64,000 nucleotides of DNA from Phaseolus vulgaris. Its lineage: Eukaryota; Streptophyta; Magnoliopsida; Fabales; Fabaceae. This document shows positions 48,452-58,841 of the stretch, one piece after another. Within the stretch, counting starts at the first letter, position 1, and every line of letters starts with the position of its first letter. Location of the stretch: assembly GCF_000499845.2 (NCBI RefSeq), contig NC_023750.2, forward strand, positions 29,770,369 through 29,834,368, in the 5' to 3' direction. A program made the translations under genes and the position numbers. Under the pieces are notes generated by a model that was given only the letters and a program-made list of their open reading frames with translations, had not been told where the DNA came from and ran no database searches.

Positions 48452-49410
48452 CCTTATTCACGATGTACTGCTCGACGAAAATCTTCGAGAACTGTTGAAA
48501 ATTGGTTATGTGACCGTTAGGCAGGCTCACAAACCATTCCAGCGCCGTCCCCTGGAGTGTGCTCACGAACATCTTGCAGTATACGGCGTCTGACCCCCCT
48601 GACAGCATCATCTGCGTATGGAACGTGGTGAGATGAGCCTATGGATCCTCCACGCCGGTAAAAACAGCCTTAACAGGTACCACACTCGTAGGAATAGGCG
48701 TGTCAGTAATCGCCTGAACGAAAGGCATAGGGAAAACACGAGGCAGCGTCGACGACGCGACCTCTTTAGCAATAGGATGCCCTTGCTGCTCCTGAAGAGC
48801 TTGATGCAGCTCCTCAGTCACCTTGCTAAGCTCGTCATTCCTGGCGCGAGAGGCGGCCAGGTCCTCATGCATTCTCGCCTGCTCTATGCGTGAGGCTTCC
48901 ACAGTTGCCTGCAACGAGCGCATAATCTCTACCATCTGCGCCATGGTCATGGCGGCGGCGCCTTCAGCAGCAACGGGCGCAACTGGACTTGAACGGTTGC
49001 TTCTCATTTTTCTCATGAAAACTCAGCAAATCACAGAGAGTAATGAGCAACACTTCCTTCAGCGACGATCGACTCAGCGATCAATCGGTCAAAACTGCGC
49101 GAAACTCCGCAAGAAAACTCGAAAACACAGCGAACCTCCACAGGAAACTCCAACCCCACCAGAAACCACCGCTTTTCCCTCGACAAACCAAACGAGCCAA
49201 AGAACTCAAATCTTCACCGAACAAATCTCGCGCAAACGGCAGAAAACTTCACTTCACAGAACAAAAACCCAAACGATCGGTGGAAAACGCGAAATCACCG
49301 AACAAAACTAGATGAACAGCGAACTACGGTTGCACCAGCACACAACCACACAGAAAATCACGAAAACCTCCAAGAACTCACGTTGCGGATGGGAACAAGT
49401 TTTACACGGC

Positions 49411-49428
49411 CCCACGGTGGGCGCCTGA
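49411..49428 (-). other. Primer binding site, tRNA-Lys type, element D
   Basis: Minus strand (TC)AGGCGCCCACCGTGGGGC next to the 5' LTR, identical to B. Confidence 0.8.
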
Positions 49429-50247
49429 TGATCCTGCCTGTTGACCAGAACGTTGGAACTTGCCTCGTCAAACTTGGATCGACGTGTGCACCGCTTCTAC
49501 CTCCGTCCTTCGTCGCGATCCACCTCAAGAACCTGCAAAAGAACAGAGCGGCGCCGCTGCGGCCGATTGCACTCCAACGCCCAAGTCAGTGACCGAACCA
49601 CCAAATACTAAGAGCAATAACACTCAAGAACTCTCAAGGAACCGTGCAATGTTCTCTCTCACAGTATGCTCAAGAACTTGCAAGCGTAAAGAGTATAATC
49701 TGAACGTGCGTACCTCAAAAGTTCGTTGGGGAACCCTTAAATACCTGGTCACTTTCTCTCTCCTGGCAGTTACAGACCTGGACACGTGGCTCGCATCCAG
49801 TCGTACACGTGCCATCATCTGGAGCCTCCTTGACTTGGGCGCTGCTTCTGACTCTCTTTTTGGCTAAGTTACTTATGCATGGTACTGCCCAGTGCATAGC
49901 CAACTTGGGAGCGCGATCTCTACTGGAATTGGCGAGTTAGGGTGCCTTCGTACACCTTCCCTGTGGTCTCGCCGGCCGCCTTAATAATCTGCACCACCTT
50001 CTCTTCGGTGATGTGCTTGCTCTGGCGATCTCTGATCACTTGGTCGCCTGGTTTACATCTGGCGACTTCATCTTCAACTGGGTGATCGCCGGTTCTGGTA
50101 TGTTGGAGATCGGAGCACGCCAACTTCATAACTGGCGACTTCACGAGCCCCCCGACTTCCTTCCCTTCCGCAAATCTGGCGTCTTGTCAACACGCCGATA
50201 CTATAGCTTGGTGCCACGTCATCACTTCCGACTACCAGGGCGGTATA
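49429..50247 (-). repeat. 5' LTR of element D
   Basis: 819 bp, matching 36394-37212 at all but about 12 sites. The outer end reads TATACC rather than TGTACC on the element strand (a G-to-A change), and ATTAA follows at 50248-50252. Confidence 0.93.
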
Positions 50248-50252
50248 ATTAA

Positions 50253-50544
50253 TAATATTAACAATATTAAAAATTAATAATATTAAGAATATTAATAATT
50301 AAGAATATTAATAATTTTAGTATTATTTTTAATATTATTAATATTTAATATTATTAATATTTTTAATATTATTAATATTTAATATTATTAATATTTAATA
50401 TTATTAATATTTTTAATATTTTCAATATTTTTAATATTATTAATATTTTGAATATTTTGAATATTTTAATAATTTTAATATTTTTAATACTTTTAATGTA
50501 TTAATATTTTTATATTAGTAATATTTTTAATATTTATAATATTA
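50253..50544. repeat. AT-rich low-complexity DNA between D and E
   Basis: Irregular TTAATATTATTAATATTTTT-type repeats. Its last 28 bases (50517-50544) are duplicated at the right border of E. Confidence 0.8.
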
Positions 50545-50711
50545 TCTCCTCCGGTGACAGGCGGAGTCGCCTGGGCCAGGTTGGGGCGGGAAGGTGCAGG
50601 CCTCTCAGCCTGAGAAGACGAAGCGCCGCGTGCTCGCGGTGGGTCGTGTGCTTGTGAGGAAGGGTTTCGTGATGAAGGAGGAGGATTTGGGGTGATCTTT
50701 GAGCGAGTCAT
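50545..50711 (-). pseudogene. N-terminal fragment of the antisense gene in E
   Basis: Minus strand MTRSKITPNPPPSSRN onward, identical to D for about 55 codons through ATPPVTGG, then cut at the left border of E. Confidence 0.88.
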
Positions 50712-51309
50712 TGTTGAAGCTGCAAAGGAAGAAGAAAAGATAAAATGATCAGGGTTCGCAGGGGCTGACTCAATCATGGGAGAAGGGTGAAAAACGAACG
50801 AACGTTGGTTCGTTGCAACGATTGACGAAGCACTAAGTTACGAGAAAGGAGAAATGGAAAAAACAACCCACAGCGTATGCACCAGACAGTTACAGGATGA
50901 TGCGAATCGATTAAAATGCAAGAAAAACCAGCAGAAGAAGGAAAGGAAGTACCTTTTGATGATCGGAAGAGTGATGGAAGAAGTTGGTGATTCAGGAAGT
51001 TGAAGAACGTTGAGAGCTTTTTTGCAGAAGAAAGTTGGAGCGTTTGAGAATGCGAAGAAAGTGATGGAACAGTGGAGCGAAAATGGGTTTAAGGGTTTTT
51101 CGAAATGGGTTTGGGAAGCGCAAACGTTAACTGAAGGTAACCGTTGATGAAGCCACGTGTCGAGCGATGGGTGAGGGGTTTGATGGAGCGTCAGAGAAGC
51201 AGAAAGTACAACCGCTTGAAATTCTGCGCCAGTGCCACGTAGACCGGTATTGACGTGACTCTTTTAGTCTTTTCGCTGGACAAGTCTTCGCTTAAGACTG
51301 GGGGGCTTG

Positions 51310-52126
51310 TGTACCGCCCTGGTAGTCGGAAGTGATGACGTGGCGTCAAGCTACAGTATAGGCGTGTTGACAAGGCGCCAAGTTGGCAGAAAGGAAGGAA
51401 GTCGGGGGGCTCGTGAAGTCGCCAGTTATTAAGTTGGCATGTTCCCATCTCCAGCATACCAGAATCGGCGATCACCGGGTTGAAGATGAAGTCGCCAGAT
51501 GTAAACCAGGCGACCAAGTGATCAGAGATCGCCAGAGCAAGCACATCACCGAAGAGAAGGTGGTGCAGATTATGAAGGCGGCCGGCGAGACCACAGGGAA
51601 GGTGTACGAAGGCACCCTAACTCGCCAATTCCAGTAGAGATCGCGCTCCCAAGTTGGCTATGCACTGGGCAGTACCATGCATAAGTAACTTAGCCAAAAA
51701 GAGAGTCAGAAGCAGCGCCCAAGTCAAGGAGGCTCTAGATGATGGCACGTGTACGACTGGATGCGAGCCACGTGTCCAGGTCTGTAACTGCCAGGAGAGA
51801 GAAAGTGACCAGGTATTTAAGGGTTCCCCAACGAACTTTTGAGGTACGCACGTTCAGATTATACTCTTTACGCTTGCGAGTTCTTGAGCATACTGTGAGA
51901 GAGAACATTGCACGGTTCCTTGAGAGTTCTTGAGTGTTATTGCTCTTAATATTTGGTGGTTCGGTCACTGACTTGGGCGTTGGAGTGCGATCGGCCGCAG
52001 CGGCGCCGCTCTGTTCTTTTGCAGGTTCTTGAGGTGGATCGCGACGAAGGACGGAGGTAGAAGCGGTGCACACGTCGATCCAAGTTTGACGAGGCAAGTT
52101 CCAACGTTCTGGTCAACAGGCAGGAT
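51310..52126 (+). repeat. 3' LTR of element E
   Basis: Starts TGTACCGCCC at 51310. It aligns with the 819-bp LTR of D over its length but ends GGAT|GAGTAAT, without the final CA. TATA-like TATTTAAGG near 51811. Confidence 0.9.
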
Positions 52127-52128
52127 GA

Positions 52129-52380
52129 GTAATATTTTTAATATTTATAATATTATTCAGATTTATTTTATTAATATTTTAAATATGATTAATATTTTTA
52201 ATATTTTTAATATTATTATTATTTTAATATTATTAATATTTTAAATTTTATTAATATTATGTATTTTATGAATATGATTAATATTATGAATACTATTAAT
52301 ATTATTAATACTAATAATATTATTAATATTATTATTCTTTATATTATTAATAATTTTTTTAATTTTTAAAATAGTATATA
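52129..52380. repeat. AT-rich low-complexity DNA right of E
   Basis: AATATT-type repeats, continuing the block left of D and between D and E. It ends with AAAATAGTATATAATTTT at 52366, a sequence also present at 33478. Confidence 0.75.
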
Positions 52381-53377
52381 ATTTTGTCAATATAATAATT
52401 TTCTTATAAATTTATTTTTATCGAATAATTATTTTAGTGATTAAGTGGATTTTTATAGTAACATTTTTATTTTCATTTTTCTTACAATGAATCCATCTTT
52501 ATTTTAATAATAAAAACCTAAAATTTACCAATTATATCTTAATATCTGAAACAGAAGTAATTAATAAACTGTGACCCAAATTTGACAACTATCATTCGAA
52601 ATAACACCATTAATATATATGTTTGAGAGATAAAGGATTAAAATGAATCTTTTGTAAAACAAAATAGATTTTAATAAAGAAAATATAAGAAACTATATAG
52701 TATATTTTAACCTAACAATTAATAATGCATGCAACTCATCCAAATTTTTTATGAATTAGTCATCCTCCATTATATATGAAGTTCATGATATGAAGACATT
52801 GTAACCGTGATGGGACCCCCATTGGGTGGTCCAACAATAATTCATCCTATATAAAGTGCACGAGTGCATCCAGTGACACAATAATTAAGTAGTGACAGAC
52901 CTGGTTTGAGTTTATCAATTGTTTATTCACCAATAAGTGAAAAACATCATACATTATGCTTAGTTTGTTGGAGTTAAGAATGATTTAGAATTTCATATTA
53001 CATAAAAATAGATAAAAAGAATAATATAAGAAAAAAACCTTATAAACAAATTTATTGTCTTAGAATTTTAGATTAAATGCTATAGATTTTATTTGAATTT
53101 TTTATTGTTTATTAAATCTCTTGTATGTTTTTTCTCGAAAAAATCCAACATAGGTAGTATAGTTTTGTTGTTGAGTTTACCTAACATGTGACCTTTTAAT
53201 GTCTCAGTTATCCAATGAATGAAGTCTCGGCCACTTAATTAAATGAAGAGAATACAGTGTTAGTTTGGCAACTCTTGAAAAGGGAACCTACAGCACAACC
53301 ACCCATCATTTCACGTTTTTTCCTACCACATATAATTGAAGTTTTTGACAAGCTACAAACAAATGAAATGGAAGTGA

Positions 53378-53432
<55 letters not shown>

Positions 53433-53509
53433 CAGTCTGAGCAGAGTTAATACATACTAGTTGGTAATCAATTTAATATAGTTATAATTATTCTAATAGT
53501 TATAATTTG
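52381..53509. other. AT-rich DNA; no gene recognised
   Basis: Nothing certain. CCTATATAAAGTGCA at 52845-52860 looks like a core promoter, but no credible gene follows it. A (TA)25 microsatellite lies at 53381-53430. Confidence 0.55.
53381..53430. repeat. (AT)25 microsatellite
   Basis: Fifty uninterrupted bases of alternating A and T. Confidence 0.97.
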
Positions 53510-53519
53510 ATTTGGAGAA

Positions 53520-54556
53520 GGGCGTATTTTAGTGAGAGAAACTTCAGGTTTGTCAATTTTTTGAGGTTGTACAAGGTTCAAGCTCTGTTTTGTCTTCTGA
53601 TGACAGTTGGATTTGACAAGTTGGTGAGTCTCTTGAGTTTTCGATTAATTTAGCTTATGGTCTTTTAAGGGGTGAGAGTGAAGGGGAAAACTCGTGTATG
53701 TTCAAAAAAATTTTGTGGATCAAGGTTTTACCCTCGACCCATGTTATTGTTTGGAAGGTGCTGGAAAACAAGATTGTTTCTAAAGTTAATTTGGCTAGGC
53801 ACGGAGTTGTGGTTATTTTTTACTATTTATTTTTGTCGATTAAAAGAGGAGTCTACTAATCACTTGTTCTTTTGGTGTAGATTTTATTGGATTGTTTGGA
53901 ATCTTTACTTTGCGTGGTTGGGATTGATGTCAGTTGCCCCCAAGATTCTTACTCACATTTCCTATAATTCAACATTTGTAATGCTTAAGAAATTGTTAAT
54001 TTAGTTTTGGGGAGTGTGTGGATTGCAATGGTAAGGGAGATTTGGTGTCATAGAAATAAAGTGATTTTCAAAGGTGACGTGGTGGATCACTCTGAAATCT
54101 TCTCTTTGGCCCAGCTAAAGACTTGGTATTGGGTCACTTCCAAAGTTCAATCAATCTGTTTCAAGTTTTTAGATTGGTGTCTCAATCCCTTGATATGTTT
54201 GTATTTGATTTAGATTGTTGGTTAGCTCTTTGGTTGGTGGGTTGTTATTGTCGGGGTGGATTCTGTTTGGCTGTATGGGTGTTCTTTAGATGGTGTTTTT
54301 GTGAGATCTTGGTTTTTGAGGTGATTTGTTTTTGGATTTTTTCGCTGGTGTTTCCCTTTCGTTTGGTGTTTGTTTTGGATTTTCTGGTTTGGAGGCTTCT
54401 CCTAGTGTTATGGATCTATTGTTCGGTGGTAGTTTAGTTATGAGTTGGGGTTTTTTTTGATGAGTCATGTATGTCTTTTGTGCTATGTATAAATATTGGA
54501 TCACCCCTAAAGTGATTCTTATTTATTTATTCTTTCTTGCTGATAAAAGAAAAAAA
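53520..54556 (+). mobile_element. LINE (L1-type) 3' fragment, 5' truncated
   Basis: The coding remnant matches the zinc-binding tail of plant L1 reverse transcriptases: ILWIKVLPSTHVIVWKVL (from about 53706) then, after a frameshift, EESTNHLFFWCRFYWIVW (near 53850-53900) and, after a TAG at 54001, WIAMVREIWCHRNKVIF (54013-54080). A 350-base 3'UTR and an A-rich end (AAAAGAAAAAAAG, 54546-54558) close it. Plant LINEs are often 5' truncated in this way. Target duplications were not identified. Confidence 0.72.
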
Positions 54557-54855
54557 GTCCTAAATGTGAAACTCGACTCCACTCTTTATAACTGAAGATG
54601 TTATTGATACATGTTATGACTCTCTTAAATCTACAAATACAATCACGGAAAGTATTCTTCATACACATTTTTACTTGAATTACTATTCAAATATTATTTT
54701 ACTCTTACTAACTTAAACTTTAGAAAATCTTCTACAAAGAATTCCACTTAGCTTTATCCTTAAAGATCAGCAATCCTTCAAGATAAAAAAAATTGATCAT
54801 CACTAACAATTCAGATTTACCACTCAAACACTGAATGTCTAACCGGATAAAAACA

Positions 54856-54857
<2 letters not shown>

Positions 54858-54901
<44 letters not shown>
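54858..54901. repeat. (TA)22 microsatellite
   Basis: Forty-four bases of alternating T and A. Confidence 0.97.
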
Positions 54902-54905
<4 letters not shown>

Positions 54906-55139
54906 CATCCAACTTCAACCTTTCAACCTTTCTGTACTTTTCACTTTGATCTATGATTCCTACTTGCATCATGACCTTTAAGAGGAAAAGATAAAAAAAT
55001 GTTAACATTGCAATTGATGAAGACAGAAAAGGTTCTCCAACAGTAAAAGGCGTCTAAAGTTAAAACCGTAAGTCATGTATGCATGATTTTTTTTTCCTAT
55101 AATTAATATTAAACGTGACAAAATAATTCATTTATCCAT

Positions 55140-55507
55140 CATTACAAAAAATTTCATCACTATTAAAAAATTATTAAATAAAAATTAATTTTAAATACTA
55201 AAAATAATTAGTTAATATATTATTTATTAGTTTATAAATTAACTTTTATTATTAATAAATAATTTTTAAATTGGTATCTAATTAGCTACCAAGATTTTAA
55301 CTACCAATTATTTAGATTTTAAATTTTGTAGCTACAATCTTAATAACTAATTAGATATCAATTTAGAAACTATTTATCAATAATAAAAACTAATTTAGGA
55401 ACCAATAATTTTTTTAGTCTCTAATATAAAATATAATTTAGTTAATATAACAACTAATTATTTTTTATTTTTAAAATTTGTTTTTATTTAAAGATTTTAT
55501 TGTAGTG
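55140..55507. mobile_element. Foldback MITE, about 368 bp
   Basis: The ends CATTACAAAAAATTT and AAAGATTTTATTGTAGTG are near reverse complements. The arms pair for most of their length: TTATTATTAATAAATAATTT on the left matches the complement of the segment around 55375-55395. CACTAC/GTAGTG ends resemble CACTA-derived MITEs, but the flanks CAT and ATG do not give a clean target duplication. Confidence 0.65.
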
Positions 55508-56864
55508 ATGTACCATAAAATAAAATAAAAAAAATCAAATCAAATCAAATTCATCCATTTAATTTTATATTTTATAATAAGCTTTTATTAATAAATCAGA
55601 TTGTGTTAGAACTTTACTAATGTTTTAATAAATAGAACATAAATTAATAATCTTAATTTTATCCGGTCTATTGTACTAATAAAAATTTGTCTTATATAAG
55701 TTTCTTTTAGTAGTGTAATATTACTATAATAGGATAATTTCGATGATAATTATTGAAATGTGTAAAATTTTAAAAATTATTTAATTGTGAAGAAGTCGTA
55801 TGTGTCAGTGTATTTAAACTGAAGTTGTGTCAATATATTCAAATTAAAATCGTGTCAATATGTCATGAATTCAATATAACTAGTTTATAAGTGAATACAT
55901 GACTTTAGTATTAGTTGAAATCTGATTGTACTAAAATTATGTAAAGGTGATACAACTTATCAATTTTGATAATTTTTTTTAAAATTATTTATTTTAATAA
56001 TTAAAATAATAAAATTATCCTAGTTTTGAAAACCCAATATAAAGTGACGTGGTTTGAAGTATGAAAGAATAAGAAAGTACAGAAGTAGAAATATTCAATT
56101 TTCCAAAAACCGTAAGCATGCATGGAAAGTATATAGATTGTTCACAGAGCAGGAACCAGTAATGAGTGGGAGAATGGTGCTAACATACCTGGCAGGAGCC
56201 CCCTATGAGGGTGGGTTACACTCACGATGCAAGAGACACAACTCATACTTTTTATGTTTTTTAAGGGTTGCTGTTCTTACTTTTATTGGTGCTTCTTTTT
56301 GTAGCAAAATCCACATTTTTGTGAAGAATAATAATCATTTTAGTTTATATTTCGGACTGAAACTATCACTTCACATTTTATAAGAAAAATATATAAAGAT
56401 AGTAGGGTAAGAGTTACTCAGACGTATCTATATATTTAAAATTATAAAAATATAGCAAATATATAATATGAACTTAACGTCAAAATACTAAAAAGTAATT
56501 GTCGTATACAACTATTCTCATATAATTAATTCAATAATCAAAGTACACAAGAGAAAAAAAAAATCTCTAATAAAGTCTCATCATCATTTTTAAAATGGTA
56601 GTTTTATTCATCCTATATGTGAATGTCTCGATGGCTTTACTCTTGCTGTAAGAACCCTAATTGGGAGTTCCAAAACTGCAATCACCCCATCATAGCTTGC
56701 ATTTATTTCTCCAAGAAACTGACCTTGAAGACCAAAAAAAAATTGAAATCTTGTAGAGAAGAGGAAGAACAAGGAAAGTGTTCAGGAAAGAGAGACAAAG
56801 AAAGATAATCATAACAAAATGTTTTCACAATTCTTAAATATGTAAATTTGGCGCATGGTCTTTC

Positions 56865-57180
56865 ATTTTTTCTTTAATTTTTTTTAAAAGCTTCATATTA
56901 GTTATCATTATGGAACCTCATGGAACCTCACATTTCAACTAGACTAACATTACAGAATCCGACAATCATCTGTCATTACATGAAAAAATATTATTAAAAA
57001 AAAAATAAGAAAAAAAAATACAAATAAGTATGAGGGACAAGTCAAAAATCATACATAAGGATGAACTACAAACATGGATAAGTAGGTAATGGTCAATTTT
57101 GAAAAACCTCAAAAAGAAACTATGGAGAAAACAAAAGATCTAGACGAATACAAAGCCTGAAAAATCATTTTTTCTTAATT
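56865..57180. repeat. Dispersed noncoding repeat, copy 2
   Basis: Related to 11485-11960 (see there). It lies about 200 bases before the start of CACTA remnant I. Confidence 0.4.
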
Positions 57181-58312
57181 TGACCTTTCTTAATGCCTTT
57201 TTATGTCCAACCCTCATAGAAGTTTGAACAACATCGTCTTCCTTCTCACTAAGAGATTCTTCCCTATTGACTTTATTCATCCAATACTTTAGCAACAAGG
57301 TTGCATTCTTATAGAAAGTTGTTCTCCAAAGGAGAGGGCAAATTAGAAACAAGATCAACAACATCCTTCTCCTAACCAGAAACTAACACTACAAAAAATC
57401 GTGTATGAAGTGACGGTTTTAATATGGCGGTTATTAATAATTGCCACAAGTATCCGTATAATATGACATCTTAATAACCGTCACAATTGTCCTTCAGAAC
57501 GTGTTATTTTGAACTGCCACAATTCTCTTTCGAAATATACTCTCTCCTGCATTTTCCTTCCTTCCCTACCATTCCTCATTATTCTCAATTTTTTTTGGAA
57601 ACCTCATTTGACTCTTTGGAAACTAAATACATTTAACTCTTCACACTCTTCAAAAACCTCAAACTCGTGACTCTTCCCTCCTTTGCAAACTTTTAGCGAA
57701 ACCCTCTCGCCTTCATTCTCTTCGTGAATCACTTTTCCCTTCCCTTCACTGTCGCCCTTCACTCTCTTCGCGAAATCCTCTATCTCGCGTCTTTTCATTC
57801 TTGCCCTTCACTGTCACCGCAAAACCTAAGTCTCGCATCTTCTCACTCTCGGTCTCGCACGCCCTAAACCTAACCCTCACTCTCGCACCCTTCACTGTGT
57901 GCCATTGTCATCGTTTCTACTGTCTGCCATCGTGCCTCCTTGTAAGGATTTGAAACATCCATCGTCGCAACAACCACCGACTTTGCACGGTATAAGTTCA
58001 GGTTTGTGCTCTATAACCTTGTCTTTGAAATATGTTGTTGGATTGCCTTTGCCTTGTGCTGGTTCTTAATTTGTGAAATCTATTGTTGAACTTCTTCCTA
58101 TAATGTAAATGGTTTCAAATTTAGAACTAAAATTTGAGAACATGGGTTAAAAACCCAAAACTGTGGAGTTTTCCTAACTTCTTCAACACCATGTGTTGCA
58201 AGTGGTGCATATCAAAATATTAGACAAGTAGATTTGGCATATTATGGCAAATTTGAAGATAAATTGAGCTTAATTACTATGGTCATTTTAAGACTACCTC
58301 TTTCAAATTTAA

Positions 58313-58700
58313 ATGGTCCGACACCACAAGGGATAGGGGGTTGAGGAAGGATCCTTGGGGTTTCCCTTGTATTAATTTGTCAAGTTTAATTCACATGAGA
58401 GATCGTGAGGAGCATGATCCATACATTGAAGCTTCACAAGATGAAATGGTATATTATATAGATGATGAGATGAATATTGAATGGTCAATTCTTTTCCATT
58501 TGAAACCACGAGACTCATATGATATGGGAGAAGGAGATAGTGAAGTTTGTGAAGTAAAACCGTGTCCACAATAAGACTTAAATGATTTTTTTAGCAACTT
58601 TGACCAATTGGCATTATTTAGGGATGATGAAGATGATGAATTACTAAATGAGGACAACACTGATGATGAACTTCATGAAAATGACTCAATGTTAGAGTAA
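58313..58700 (+). pseudogene. C-terminal fragment of TNP2-like transposase (remnant I)
   Basis: The frame WSDTTRDRGLRKDPWG, EEHDPYIEASQDEMVYY and LKPRDSYDMGE matches the DUF4216-side tail of legume CACTA transposases. A TAA at 58572 interrupts an acidic tail that continues to 58700. Nothing of the catalytic core is present. Confidence 0.68.
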
Positions 58701-58841
58701 TAATAACCTTGGTTCAGTTGCACTGTTAATATGTTCATTCATCTACTATATGCATGTATGAAGCTTTTAATACATCTTTACTTTTAATATCTTCACTTTT
58801 AAATTATGTTGTAGTTGATTACTTCATTTTTATGTGCAGAT

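Larger units (their letters stand above)
41864..49016 (-). pseudogene. Gag-pol of element D: stop, LTR insertion and frameshift
   Basis: ATG at 49016 (MRKMRSN). A GAG-to-TAG change (48636-48638) ends gag early after GVEDP. Gag resumes at 48611 and is cut after EQYIVNK by the 1.7 kb insertion F (46745-48451). From 46728 a long open frame runs to 42238 with the rest of gag, CEFHQGFGHTVESC, protease (VDQGSSADVMF near 45770), RT (YVDDMVV near 44515), both RNase H domains and most of integrase. A two-base gain near 42290 breaks the frame inside integrase; the last 132 codons (42262-41864) lie in another frame. Apart from these the protein is very close to B and lacks B's RT frameshift. Confidence 0.93.
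36394..50247 (-). mobile_element. Ty3/gypsy Tat-lineage retrotransposon, full length with nested insertion, element D
   Basis: Reverse orientation, 819-bp LTRs at 36394-37212 and 49429-50247, ATTAA duplicates at 36389-36393 and 50248-50252. Without the nested F it would be about 12.1 kb, close to B (12.0 kb), with the same gene order. I count about 12 LTR differences (1.5%), mainly transitions, so it is older than B. Gag-pol is broken three ways (stop, insertion, frameshift). Confidence 0.94.
50545..52126 (+). mobile_element. Truncated Tat element E: antisense-gene start, purine tract and 3' LTR only
   Basis: Plus orientation, opposite to D. It begins abruptly at TCTCCTCCGGTGACAGGCGG, inside the first exon of the antisense gene, continues through that gene's start (minus strand, ATG at 50711) and leader, the purine tract (51294-51309) and an LTR whose last bases CA are missing. 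The flanking AT-rich sequence is repeated on both sides for 28 bases. It is close to D in sequence. Confidence 0.88.
54902..57386. other. AT-rich DNA; no gene recognised except the MITE and dispersed repeat listed
   Basis: Only short frames without known motifs. The longest (56054-56383) has no family resemblance that I recognise. Confidence 0.5.

Noticed and set aside
52840..53460. Possible host gene after CCTATATAAAGTGC
   Set aside because: The only following frame runs into the (AT)25 microsatellite and shows no family motif.
54007..54437. Trp/Phe-rich frames as a membrane protein
   Set aside because: They overlap the LINE reverse-transcriptase tail and its 3'UTR.
56054..56383. 109-codon frame as a small host gene
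   Set aside because: No recognised domain, no introns or neighbours in support, and the surrounding DNA is AT-rich repeats.
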